Positions 1 through 7,724 of a stretch of DNA of 29,833 nt are shown here, one piece after another. Within the stretch, counting starts at the first letter, position 1; the number at the start of each line of letters is the position of its first letter. The notes under the pieces were generated by a model. The model was not told where the DNA came from. It did no database searches and was given only the letters and a program-made list of their open reading frames with translations. Source of the DNA: Chara braunii (taxonomy: Eukaryota > Streptophyta > Charophyceae > Charales > Characeae). The position numbers and the translations under genes were made by a program. The DNA lies in the NCBI GenBank assembly GCA_003427395.1, contig BFEA01000323.1, positions 1,397,226 to 1,427,058 on the forward strand. The letters are read 5' to 3'.

Positions 1-54
<54 letters not shown>
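1..54. repeat. (CT)n microsatellite
   Basis: The window opens in a pure CT dinucleotide run of about 27 units, truncated by the window edge. It continues into pyrimidine-rich DNA up to about position 150. No function is inferred. Confidence 0.97.
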
Positions 55-57
<3 letters not shown>

Positions 58-145
58 TTCCCCCATCGTGTCTGCTACCTCTGCCTCTCTCTCTCTCCTT
101 GTTAGTCTCTCTGTTTTTTTTATTTTTTATTTTTTATTTTTTTTT

Positions 146-150
<5 letters not shown>

Positions 151-218
<68 letters not shown>
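151..218. repeat. (TG)n microsatellite
   Basis: An uninterrupted run of about 34 TG units follows a T-rich stretch. Open frames through it read as Val-Cys repeats and are artefacts of the microsatellite. Confidence 0.97.
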
Positions 219-219
<1 letters not shown>

Positions 220-1080
220 CACTGTGTATGTTGTACACAACTCCACGAAAAAAAGGCATGACTGTGACAGACTGTTTGTTCGGGCTTTCACAGACTTATC
301 AGGAGGTTGTGTGTTTGTGTGGGAGCATTCTGCGTCTTTCTTGGCGTTACCTTGGGCGATTCACATTTTGGAAAGCTGCTTCTGGTGATGTTTTCATTCT
401 TTTTCAAGTGGGTTTGATAGGGTCAGTCAGTGGTGGATTGATTGCAGAGAGGGGTGGAGATGACGAGGCATTGTAGTCTCTGAACGAGCAGGCGTAGAGA
501 ACAGCGCATGAACTACAGGGCAAGGAGTGCAAGGCCAGAACGGCCGCCCGCAGTGCTTCGAGGGGTGGGAAGTCCGGTACGATAGGCCTTGGGAGTAGTG
601 TGGGAGGAAGAAGCTCTCTGATGAAAGAGGAGTCTCTACCAGATTGAACGCGTCGTGGAAGGTGCGCGTTGGACAGCTATGATAGGATTTCTTTTCTTGG
701 ACCGGTATTGTTGTTTCTTGTTTCTATGGGGGCCTGACTCCAATAGTCAACATCCGACACGTATCTGGACTGTTTTATGGACCAGATACATTCTGACTGT
801 TCAAACGTTTGGAATGTATTGGGACTAGTACCAGCTCCACGTTATGTTGAGAATGCGGAGCACTGGACCGAGCCCCTATGGAAGATCAGTGACCAGTGCC
901 CTGTCTTTTTCACCACCCTTCTTTCGTTCCTTCAAATTTTTTTATTTTTTTTTTCGGGTCTTTTTATATTGTGGTCCGATGGACCACGGATCAGATATTA
1001 AACTGATCAAATTTTATTTTGCCTTTTCCTATTTCTTTTTTCTTTTTTCCGTTCTTTCTTTCCTGTATACCTGGCCTTAA
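219..1080. other. Non-coding stretch, no gene recognised
   Basis: I see no coding segment or RNA gene here. The only structures are two short perfect palindromes, at 761-789 (arms GTATCTGG and CCAGATAC) and 971-987 (arms GTGGTCC and GGACCAC). T-rich tracts lie around 935-1065. Confidence 0.6.
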
Positions 1081-1156
1081 GTGTATACAAGCGATCTTTA
1101 AGGTTCGGTGCAGCCAAAATGCGGGTGCTTTTTATGCGGGGGGAAGTCGGTGGTTC
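1081..1156. mobile_element. Decayed copy of the 105-bp MITE
   Basis: The stretch shares the ordered landmarks of the MITEs at 2605-2709 and 9074-9178: GTATACAAGC, then GCAGCCAAAAT, then a G-rich end GGGGGGAAGTCGGT that corresponds to the terminal GGGGGAAGACGGTA. The left terminus is missing or unrecognisable. It is an old, probably immobile copy. Confidence 0.55.
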
Positions 1157-1477
1157 CGGCGCAATCAGTGAGTTTTCTTTTCCTTTTAGCAGACATTCGT
1201 GTCTTTTTTTTTTTTTTTTTTTTCCGTGTCATTTTACTTCCCTCTCTGAGACGAGGTAGACGAAGAAAAAGGGGAGAGAGAACGAACTCCTGCAAATGCA
1301 GGGAACCCTCTGAACAGGGGGACCGTAGTGGTATTGATAGGTACTCGTCGCTCGCCGGGCAGCATCGCGCACACCTGAACGAGATAGATCGCCGGTTCGA
1401 TTCCCTGGGAAAGATAGAACCGACTCCAGATTCAGCTACTGTCTTTTTTTTTTTCTTTTTTTTTTCCACAGTCTTTT
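1157..1477. other. Non-coding stretch with a pol III box B-like motif
   Basis: No gene is supported. Two T runs (about 1204-1223 and 1443-1465) flank the stretch. At 1394-1405 the sequence GGTTCGATTCCC matches the T-arm (box B) consensus of tRNA genes, but I could not build a full cloverleaf around it. It is best read as a tRNA-derived SINE remnant related to the tandem repeats that follow. Confidence 0.45.
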
Positions 1478-1790
1478 CATCACGGTGTCGCCGGTCCGTT
1501 TCTGCTCAGAACGGGTTAGGTTGTCGGCTCGATTTCCCACGGAAATGGAATTAGTCTTCTCATCACGGTGTCGCCGGTCGGTTTCTGCTCAGAACGGGTT
1601 AGGCGGTCGGTTCGATTTCCCACGGAAATGGGTGAATCTCCAGTGAGCAGTGTCCATCACTTCGTACAACCATCATGCGCGAAGACAGGTCGTCGGTTCT
1701 GTTCCCGGCTGAAAGGGCTTGATGGCCATAGAAAGTGTCCATCAGTTCGTACAACCATCATGCGCGAAGACAGGTCGTCGGTTGTCATGC
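1478..1790. repeat. Two tandem repeat pairs with tRNA-like box A/box B motifs
   Basis: Unit 1 (from CATCACGGTGTCGCCGG) occurs at 1478 and 1561, a period of 83 bp. Unit 2 (from GTCCATCACTTCGTACAACC or its variant) occurs near 1651 and 1737, a period of about 86 bp. Unit 1 contains TGCTCAGAACGGGTTAGG, like a tRNA D-arm/box A, followed by GGTTCGATTTCCC, like box B, with much of the anticodon arm absent. Unit 2 has a weaker box B, GGTTCTGTTCCC. I infer tandemly amplified tRNA-derived SINE pieces; no intact tRNA is present. Confidence 0.6.
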
Positions 1791-2100
1791 GGTAACATTG
1801 CGGTTGATATTCAGATATTCAGAATTCATATGACTTCTGAGCTCTTTTTCTTGGGTTGTTTCCCCCGCTTTGCTCTTGTCTGTCTACGCGTCCTTCGGTT
1901 CACATTGTGAGTGGCTATCAGTTCTTTTTTTTTTTTTTTTTTTTTCACCCCTTTGCTTCTTTACGTGTCCTACGGTCCATATCCAGTCTGATTTACCATC
2001 CGAGATTCCGAGCACTGGATTCTGTGTAAGTATATTCATTCAAGGAAAAAGCGTTAGCAGTTCGTGCAAAGTAACTTCGGGGTGCCAGGATGTAGAGGAT

Positions 2101-2103
2101 ATT

Positions 2104-2154
<51 letters not shown>

Positions 2155-2170
2155 GTTATTATTATTATTT
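2101..2170. repeat. (TTA)n microsatellite
   Basis: A TTA/ATT trinucleotide run with one interruption (TTG). It is flanked on both sides by GGATGTAGAGGAT (about 2088-2100 and 2178-2190), so a short direct duplication brackets the run. Confidence 0.95.
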
Positions 2171-2198
2171 GTTTTAGGATGTAGAGGATTGATGCGCA

Positions 2199-2258
2199 TG
2201 GTTCTCTATACTTCCGGAGCTTGGAAGTATAGGAAGACTAAGGAAGTATAGAGAACCA
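2199..2258. repeat. Perfect 17-bp inverted repeat (hairpin)
   Basis: Arms at 2199-2215 (TGGTTCTCTATACTTCC) and 2242-2258 are exact reverse complements, with a 26-nt loop that itself contains a further copy of GGAAGTATAGG. It could be a miniature foldback element or an imprecise duplication. No target duplication is evident. Confidence 0.8.
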
Positions 2259-2447
2259 CACGGAAAACGCAATAGCCAAGGGGAATCGGAAATAGGCTTC
2301 ACGTGCGCCTTTTTTACCCTTTCTGTCTGTATGTCTGTCCGTCTCTCTGTCTACATCATTCAAAAAAAAAAAAAAAAAAAAAAAACTTTGTTTTCTTCCT
2401 CGGTCTTTCTGTTTTATTAGGTAAAGAGACGCGCGAGAAGGGAACTA

Positions 2448-2549
2448 CCGTCCTCACGCGAATAGAACGCCCGGTTATTGTCAATGCATCTAGACAGAAA
2501 CTCCCACCCAATACGGATGTAATAACCAGGCGTTCTATTCGGGTGACAT
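2448..2549. mobile_element. Foldback MITE, divergent member of the 105-bp family
   Basis: Left arm CGCGAATAGAACGCC...GGTTATT and right arm AATAACC..GGCGTTCTATTCGGG are inverted over roughly 25 bp. The left end TA-CCGTC and the near-105-bp length match the other members. The right end has lost the terminal GGAAGACGG. No internal coding capacity is present. Confidence 0.65.
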
Positions 2550-2604
2550 CGAGTAAAAAAGCGATTCAAGGAATTGTGTGATCCCAGTATTGTGTTTGTG
2601 TCTA

Positions 2605-2709
2605 CCGTCTTCCCCCGAACATAACGCACTCTGAAAATGAATGTGTACAAGCTATATTTCCGGCCAGATACAGCCAAAATAAAGGTGCGTTGTGTTCGGG
2701 GGAAGACGG
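2605..2709. mobile_element. 105-bp Tc1/pogo-like MITE (copy 1)
   Basis: Terminal inverted repeats of about 25 bp begin CCGTCTTCCCCCGAACA and differ at one position. A TA dinucleotide abuts each end (2603-2604 and 2710-2711), as expected for a TA target duplication. The interior is almost the same as that of the copy at 9074-9178, which has the same length. TA duplication and termini starting C(A/C)GTC fit the Tc1/mariner superfamily, possibly pogo-type; the family assignment is inference. The element is non-autonomous. Confidence 0.8.
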
Positions 2710-2719
2710 TAGTGGCGCT

Positions 2720-3240
2720 TCAGTGGGAGCATTCTTTGCAAGAAGGGTAAGTCGGCTGCCAGTCGCAGCGTAGGGAGCGGTTACTCAACCCGGTACTTTT
2801 GTCGATGTATCGGACCGCAATTACGGTACGAAATCGATGCATCTGACCACAATTGTGTCCAGAGATAAGGGGAATAGTTCCTACAGCGAATATGCCCTGA
2901 GTTCCCCTTTCGGACCATAGATCTTCAGTCTTCATAGCCCGCCCGATAAGGAAGAAAAAGATTTCTCCTGTCTGTTTTCTGTTCGTCGGTGAATCTTGCG
3001 CGTCGCCAGCTCGAGATATACAGTCAAGGTCTTTTTTTTTTTCTTTTTTTTTTCAGTTCATCGCTACTCAGATATGAGAAAAAAAAAAAAAAAAAAAATC
3101 CCCAGTTTCAACTGCATTTGAAACTCGAGCCCTGCTAAAACGTAGTTTGAATTGCAGTTACAAACTGTAACCCTGACTGCGCCGTAGTTTTCTCTCTTTT
3201 TTTTTAGCTATATTTTTCTGTCAATCTATCTATGTTCTCG
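2720..3240. other. Non-coding stretch, simple-sequence rich
   Basis: No gene is recognised. It contains an imperfect direct repeat near 2805-2860 (GATGTATCGGACCGCAATT and GATGCATCTGACCACAATT), T and A runs around 3031-3053 and 3080-3098, and a short imperfect repeat around 3105-3175 built on AGTTTGAATTGCAGTT-like text. Confidence 0.55.
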
Positions 3241-3282
3241 TCTATTACTTACACTGGCAGTATAATCAGTGAGGGGATTCTG

Positions 3283-3318
3283 CAGACTGTTGAGGGTTCA
3301 GCCTCCTGATGAGTCGGA
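3283..3318 (+). ncRNA. Broken hammerhead ribozyme, 5' half (copy A)
   Basis: The stretch carries the stem III 3' strand CAGACTGT (3283-3290), the cleavage-site U (3291), hairpin stem I GAGG-GTTCAG-CCTC (3292-3305), the core CTGATGA (3306-3312) and the left stem II strand GTCGG (3313-3317). These match the intact copy at 11894-11951. Sequence then departs and no CCGAC-GAAA follows on this strand, so it should not self-cleave. The missing 3' half lies nearby on the opposite strand at 3425-3447. Confidence 0.75.
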
Positions 3319-3333
3319 GAAACATACCATCGT

Positions 3334-3447
3334 TTGTTGTCCTCTTTTCCCTCTCTGCCAAACAGAACTGCTGGGTACACCGTAGGCAGAGAGGGAGAAG
3401 CGGGCAACAAAGGAGGGGCTGGGACAAACTGTTTCGTCGGAGTTTCA
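3334..3447 (-). repeat. Foldback of the hammerhead repeat (3' half inverted)
   Basis: On the plus strand 3334-3359 is repeat sequence in the same sense as copy A. From 3360 to 3447 the repeat runs on the minus strand and ends with the ribozyme 3' half: loop TGAAACT, CCGAC, GAA and stem III strand ACAGTTTG (3425-3447). The arms GGCAGAGAGGGAGAAG and its complement face each other, making a hairpin. An inversion or head-to-head joining of two repeat copies explains this best. Confidence 0.7.
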
Positions 3448-3453
3448 TATATA

Positions 3454-3586
3454 TATAATTGCACTATGGGGCAAGATACACCGTTTGCAATTGCACCTCG
3501 GGCACCCTACCTGGCCAGAAAACTGGGTTCTATACATTGCCCGAAATGCAATTCGAAACTGTATCTTCGCCCATATTGCAATTATA
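3454..3586. mobile_element. Foldback MITE with about 50-bp arms
   Basis: Left arm 3454-3504 starts TATAATTGCACTATGGGG. Right arm 3538-3586 is its reverse complement with roughly seven or eight differences and ends ATTGCAATTATA. The loop is about 33 nt. It sits directly beside (TA)n sequence, so a TA-type target is plausible. No coding capacity. It lies between the two plus-strand hammerhead copies. Confidence 0.7.
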
Positions 3587-3633
3587 ACTCATTTTTGTGA
3601 CTCCTGTGTAGTTTCCTATATATATATATGTAA

Positions 3634-3686
3634 ATATTCCATCTGGTGTGGGTTATTCCATCTGGTGTGGGTATCTGGTGTGGGTG
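3634..3686. repeat. Tandem ATCTGGTGTGGGT repeats
   Basis: Three copies of (CC)ATCTGGTGTGGGT occur in a row, the first two separated by TATTCC. It is a short local duplication that leads directly into the structured element at 3683-3823. Confidence 0.85.
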
Positions 3687-3823
3687 AGTGATAGTCTGCT
3701 TTGATTTTCGTCACAGGTACCTTGAGGGCAGTGGTTGGTGGTCCCCACCACCTCAGGGTATCAGTTGTGGGCCAGTTGTTGATGCTTAACCACAACGGGA
3801 GTTAAGGTGGATTATCACTCACA
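3683..3823. other. Highly structured, multi-hairpin segment
   Basis: An outer inverted repeat GTGAGTGATA / TATCACTCAC closes about 140 nt. Inside are two hairpins. One has a 9-bp stem ACCTTGAGG / CCTCAGGGT (one GU pair) topped by TGGTGG-TCC-CCACCA. The other is GTTGTGG / CCACAAC with an 18-20 nt loop. The arrangement is like a three-way junction. I do not recognise a known RNA family; it could be a foldback element or a structured part of the hammerhead-bearing repeat that surrounds it. Confidence 0.5.
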
Positions 3824-3837
3824 GTGTACTAAGTTAG

Positions 3838-3958
3838 GGGATTCTGCAGACTGTTGAGGAGTTCAGCCTCCTGAAACTCCCATGAAACAGTTTGTCACAG
3901 GCCCTGGTTTGTTGTCCTCTTCTCCCTCTCTCTCTCTGTCTGCAGTTTTCCGGGTATA
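3838..3958 (+). ncRNA. Degenerate hammerhead ribozyme repeat (copy B)
   Basis: It matches the repeat at 11827-11951. Stem III strands CAGACTGT (3847-3854) and ACAGTTTG (3887-3894), the site U (3855), stem I GAGG/CCTC and GAA (3884-3886) are kept. The core reads CTGA followed by AACTCCCAT, so TGA of CTGATGA and the left strand of stem II are deleted. The ribozyme is therefore expected to be dead. It lies in the same orientation as copy A, with predicted cleavage points 564 nt apart. Confidence 0.7.
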
Positions 3959-4198
3959 TCTCAAATTCTTAGACATGAAAAAGGGCCAGTTGTCTATTAT
4001 ATCTGTCATGCACGGCTCAGGCCATGCATTGTATGGACACCAAGAGATATATTGGTGGCAAACTTTCTGAACCCTTCACTAGGGTTGGCAAAATTGGCAC
4101 GCTTTGCCCACCCACCCTATGGAATAAAAGAGAATTCCCCTTTGTCTTCGATCTGTAAGGTTGTCCAGTTGGTTCAGGCCGAGAATATGTATATACGG

Positions 4199-4241
4199 TC
4201 AAACAGAACTGCCCGGTAAACTGTGGGCAGAGAAGGGAGGT
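4199..4241 (-). repeat. Partial hammerhead repeat, distal end only (copy C)
   Basis: The text AAACAGAACTGCCCGGTAAA followed by a GGGCAGAGA-type segment matches the end of the repeat distal to the ribozyme (compare 11830-11862). No ribozyme core is present. It sits next to a short (TA) stretch, as the other copies do. Confidence 0.65.
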
Positions 4242-4303
4242 TCTGTTTGCTCCAGCCTATTTATAGGGAGCCTCAGCTGCTGGAAATCGGATCCTGACTC
4301 GTG

Positions 4304-4462
4304 GGGCCAAGTCCCACTAGCAGTTGAGTTTCCTCAACGCCCGAATGTGGACGTGTTTGCGGAGAGGTGCAGAAAATCTCGGTGAGTTCCTCAACCTCAC
4401 ATCTCCACACACGTCCACATTGGGGCATCGAGGAAACTCGAGGTTGCTAGTGGGGCTTGGGC
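4304..4462. repeat. Long hairpin (about 60-bp arms)
   Basis: Left arm 4304-4365 and right arm 4401-4462 are reverse complements over most of their length (for example GAATGTGGACGTGT against ACACGTCCACATT, and CCCACTAGCA against TGCTAGTGGGG), with a loop of about 35 nt. The ends are GGGGCCAAGTCCC and GGGGCTTGGGCC. It is a foldback-type element with no recognisable coding content. A transcript would form a long double-stranded RNA. Confidence 0.75.
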
Positions 4463-4654
4463 CCCCCTCTTTCCTTCCTCCCACCACTCGACTTGAAGGT
4501 GTTTGTTCATTAAAAAATTTGCAAGGGACAATTCTACGGTTGAGAAAATACTCTAGTGGTTATTTCTGATGGTTCCTACCTATTTCTAGGGAGTTGAACC
4601 TGTCGTGTTATATCTCCGAAACGATCTATTTTGTAAATTTGTGGTCAGAATGAT

Positions 4655-4678
4655 CGCTAGAGGGAGGGCTTGAACCTC

Positions 4679-4711
<33 letters not shown>

Positions 4712-4728
4712 AACTGAGCTACTCCAGC
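4655..4728 (-). tRNA. tRNA-Asn(GTT), copy 1
   Basis: The minus strand folds into a complete cloverleaf. Acceptor GCTGGAG pairs with CTCTAGC (one GU), D-arm is GCTC/GAGC, anticodon stem TGTGG/CCACA closes loop CTGTTAA with anticodon GTT, the variable loop has five bases, and T-arm is GGAGG-TTCAAGC-CCTCC. The discriminator base is G at 4655. No intron is present. Box A (TAGCTCAGTTGG) and box B (GGTTCAAGCCC) provide internal pol III promoters. It is the first of a cluster of near-identical copies, all on this strand. Confidence 0.93.
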
Positions 4729-4870
4729 ACACGTTTTAAAGAGATTAAGAATTACCTAATAATGAATTTCTGAAGCATATAGCTACAATATTAGAAGATT
4801 GTGGTATGTAAAACCCCGATTTCGCCTCGAAAACTTGGTTCAAGTTCAAATAATCTGCTGTATATAATAT

Positions 4871-4921
4871 CCGACCTCGTGGTTAACAGACACACGCTCC
4901 AACCAACTGAGCTACTCCAGC
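4871..4921 (-). pseudogene. Truncated tRNA-Asn copy
   Basis: The 5' two-thirds of the tRNA-Asn sequence is present (acceptor 5' strand, D-arm, anticodon arm with GTT), but the T-arm and 3' acceptor strand are missing. There are substitutions in the anticodon stem. It cannot fold into a tRNA. Confidence 0.8.
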
Positions 4922-4974
4922 ATACCTTTTTTGAGAGATTAAGAAAACATCAATTTCTGAAAGTTCAAATAATC

Positions 4975-5139
4975 TGCTGTATATGATATTCGAAAATATT
5001 ATTTTGCAAATTCAAGGTCAGACCGATCGCTAGAGGGAGGGCTTGAACCTCCGACCTTGTGNTGCTGTATATGATATTCGAAAATATTATTTTGCAAATT
5101 CAAGGTCAGACCGATCGCTAGAGGGAGGGCTTGAACCTC

Positions 5140-5149
<10 letters not shown>
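4975..5149. other. 87-bp perfect duplication around a single N (possible misassembly)
   Basis: Positions 4975-5061 and 5063-5149 are identical over 87 nt and are separated only by the ambiguous base at 5062. The duplicated text includes the 3' part of a tRNA-Asn gene. The partial tRNA at 5028-5061 is therefore probably an assembly seam, not a genomic fragment. Confidence 0.85.
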
Positions 5150-5172
<23 letters not shown>

Positions 5173-5189
5173 AACTGAGCTACTCCAGC
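5116..5189 (-). tRNA. tRNA-Asn(GTT), copy 2
   Basis: Its 74-nt tRNA body appears the same as copy 1, with an intact cloverleaf and anticodon GTT. On the minus strand a TTTT tract (from AAAATA on the plus strand near 5086-5095) lies downstream and could act as a pol III terminator. Confidence 0.92.
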
Positions 5190-5295
5190 ACACGTTTTTC
5201 AGGGGTTAACCTGGACGCCAAATACGTAATGTCGGAAGTTCAAATAATGTTTCGTGTTATGTAATCCGAAAAGATCATGGTCAAAATAAACTGAT

Positions 5296-5319
5296 CGCTA
5301 GAGGGAGGGCTTGAACCTC

Positions 5320-5352
<33 letters not shown>

Positions 5353-5369
5353 AACTGAGCTACTCCAGC
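5296..5369 (-). tRNA. tRNA-Asn(GTT), copy 3
   Basis: It has the same body and anticodon GTT as copy 1. A TTTT tract follows about 12 nt past the 3' end on the minus strand (AAAATAAAC on the plus strand), a good pol III stop. The flanks share text with the other units, so the cluster grew by segmental duplication. Confidence 0.92.
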
Positions 5370-5623
5370 ACACATGTTGTCACGATTAAGCTGCGTAAAA
5401 ATTCTCGCCGCATTTAATTTCGTTATCTGTCGGAAAGGATCATTTATTGGAAGTTCGAATAATCTGCTGTCTTATACAATATCCGAAAATGTTATTTCGT
5501 AAATTCAAGATCAGAATGATTGCTGGACCCGGTTTACAGCACGAGCTGCTCCCCACAAATAGATTGAAGCTTTTGTTAAACAAAACAAAAAAAAAAAAAC
5601 AAAAAAAAAAAGATCAGAATGAT

Positions 5624-5698
5624 TGGTAGAGGGAGGGCTTGAACCTCCGATCTTGCGGTTAACAGCCACAATATATAATCAACAGTTTAACTCCACCT
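5624..5698 (-). pseudogene. Decayed tRNA-Asn copy
   Basis: The T-arm, variable loop and anticodon region (GTTAACAGCCACA on the plus strand) are kept. The D-arm and 5' acceptor strand are replaced by AATATATAATC and AACAGTTTAACTCCACC, so neither stem pairs. An A-rich stretch lies just before it (5587-5611). Confidence 0.8.
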
Positions 5699-5836
5699 CC
5701 TGTTTTTCAGAGATTAAGCCATTCAACAAACATTCTGCTACATTTACTTTCTTTATATGTCGAAAATATATTTTTCCGAAAGTTCAAATAATCTGCTGTC
5801 TCATATAATATCCGGAAATATTACGGTCAAAATCAT

Positions 5837-5860
5837 CGCTAGAGGGAGGGCTTGAACCTC

Positions 5861-5893
<33 letters not shown>

Positions 5894-5910
5894 AACTGAG
5901 CTACTCCAGC
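5837..5910 (-). tRNA. tRNA-Asn(GTT), copy 4
   Basis: Complete cloverleaf with anticodon GTT and all stems paired. TTTT occurs close downstream on the minus strand (plus-strand AAAA near 5829-5832). The 3' flanking text CGGTCAAAATCATCG resembles the flank of copy 3. Confidence 0.92.
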
Positions 5911-5919
5911 ACACATTGT

Positions 5920-6290
5920 CGAGTAGTTATGGGAAGCTCTCTAAGAGTACGAGGGAACCAAAACTATAGAATCGTTTTCAGTTTGGAATTCGGGACCATA
6001 TCTCGATTCATGCATGTCCTCCTAAGGCTTGCAAAGGTGGGTCGCTCGCACTGCCGAAGCCTGTCAGGGGACACTAATCTTCTCTGTAGGGGACAGATAT
6101 CTTTACTTTTGCCTTTTTCTGCCCCTACAGAGGTAGATTTTGTAATATTTGTCAAAGACCACCTACCACATCACGTTCGTGGTTGGGGTGTTGAACGAGG
6201 ACCACGTTGCCCGATCATTGTCGTTGTACAAAGAACAAGTACTGTACCGTACTGAAGAAGAAGAATAGAGAATTGAGTACTTGTAACCTC
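5920..6290. other. Non-coding stretch with one hairpin
   Basis: No gene is recognised. CTCTGTAGGGG (about 6081-6091) and CCCCTACAGAG (about 6121-6131) form an 11-bp perfect inverted repeat with a loop of about 30 nt rich in T. Confidence 0.5.
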
Positions 6291-6449
6291 TTTAAGCCGC
6301 CAATACCTTTCTGATACATGGGCCGCGGGCCGTCCGTGCCAAGCGCGGCCGATGTATCTGGCCGGCGCTGGAGGCTGAATCGAGCCTCTGTGTTAACCAC
6401 CGGGCCTTTGGTTTCCAAGTGCGGAAAGGTACTCAGTCTGGCGGTTTAA
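6291..6449. mobile_element. Possible MITE with imperfect terminal inverted repeats
   Basis: The left end TTTAAGCCGCCA..ATACCTTTC and right end GGAAAGGTACTC..TGGCGGTTTAA are inverted over about 20-25 bp with a gap. The roughly 160-bp element is GC-rich inside (GGGCCGCGGGCCG, GCGGCC...GGCCGGCGC), unlike its AT-rich surroundings. No clear target duplication is seen. Confidence 0.5.
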
Positions 6450-7283
6450 TCAACAATTGCTGAGGGCATACGTTGTGTAGGTACTGAAGACAAAGCTAGA
6501 GGGGTGTTGTCAGGGGTGTTATCTTGCATCTCAATCTACATCGTGTCTCTACATTTGTGTGTTTGTTCTCTGCAAAGATGGAGTATTTGTAAAGTTGTAA
6601 ACTACTACACGTGTTTGTTGTCTGCAAAAATTGAGTATTTGTAAAAAGTACTAAAAATAATGTAGGCATGCAAGTGGCATTCAGGAGGTTGTGGGTTCAG
6701 GCCCCATGGCCGCCTGTGGTGCACTTAGTGCCAATGGACTGTGATAGTCCTCTGGATACCCCTGATCGGTATTAGCGGGGTCTTTGACCAACACGGGTGT
6801 GAGTGTGAGCGCGAGTGGGTTGTGTGTGGTGTGTGGGAGAGTGTTGGCCATAGCCTCTGCTGCTACTCGATGAAGGGTGGGGGACGATGAGAAAGGGAGG
6901 CACANCTACTGGCAGGTCTCGGTCTTTGTGTTAGCCAGACCCCCACTGGCGGCCCCAACCCTATACCCTAACCATTAGGGGCAAGGGGCAACATGAAATC
7001 TCCCCTTCACAGAGAGAGGAAAAACTATGCTTGCAGGGGACCCCTCTAGATAGTCTTAGGAGTAGGTAATGGAAGGTAAAGGAAACAGAAGTTGAGAGAA
7101 GAGTATAGAAAGAACAGAAAAAAAATGAAAATAATGTACAGGTACTGCAGGATTTTTTTTAAAAGTGCAAAAATTGAGTATTTGTGCAGGAATGGAGTGT
7201 TTCTTGGTAATCTCTTTTGATTCTCTTAATCAACAATTCCTGAGGCCATAATCTCTCAGTCAACAATTCCTGAGGGAGTATAA
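6450..7283. other. Non-coding stretch with a weak tRNA-like motif
   Basis: No gene is recognised. GTGGGTTCAGGCCCC near 6690 resembles pol III box B, and GGCATGCAAGTGG lies 25-30 nt before it, which is too close for a tRNA. TGTTTG..CTGCAAA-ATTGAGTATTTGTAAA is repeated near 6555-6650 and partly near 7165. A single ambiguous base occurs at 6905. TCAACAATTCCTGAGG occurs twice near 7220-7275. Confidence 0.5.
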
Positions 7284-7712
7284 GCGCTAGATGGATGGCT
7301 TGGACCTCTGACTTCATGGGTACCACCCGCATGCTCTAAAAACCTCTAGCAAGCTCACACAAGTGTTAAAGCTTAGTAAAAGCTCTTGAAAGGACCACTA
7401 GATGGAAGACTTGAACCCTCGTGGTTAACAGCCACATCCTTTACCAACTGGGCTATCCCATGTTCCCAGCTAGATGTGCAACTCCTTACAGGGACGGTAG
7501 AGGGAAGGCATGAAGCCTTGTGGTTAACAGCCACATGGCCAACTGGATGTTAAGGTCGCTTGTGTTTGAGAGGTGAAAATATTAGACGCAAGGCTTGAGC
7601 TCTGACTTCGTGATTAGCGACATGGTTTACCACCTGAGCGGCCCCGACTAGATGTGCTGCGTGCTTGCCTGGTTAACCACATCCTCTACCAGCTGAGCTA
7701 CCTTAACTAGAT
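7284..7712 (-). pseudogene. Run of five decayed tRNA-Asn-like copies
   Basis: Five fragments keep parts of the tRNA-Asn sequence, at about 7284-7350, 7396-7460, 7495-7545, 7583-7647 and 7669-7704. GTGGTTAACAGCCACA is intact in the second and third. Others have lost anticodon or T-arm pairing. Between them the text (C)TAGATGTGCA(A/G)C recurs, so these are degraded tandem units. None forms a full cloverleaf. Confidence 0.7.
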
Positions 7713-7724
7713 GTGCAGCTTGGC

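Noticed and set aside
68-476. Open frames of Val-Cys repeats
   Set aside because: They are translations of the TG microsatellite with no other coding support.
5866-6255. A 129-residue open frame on the plus strand
   Set aside because: It begins inside a tRNA gene on the other strand, shows no recognisable domain, and its composition does not resemble a coding exon.
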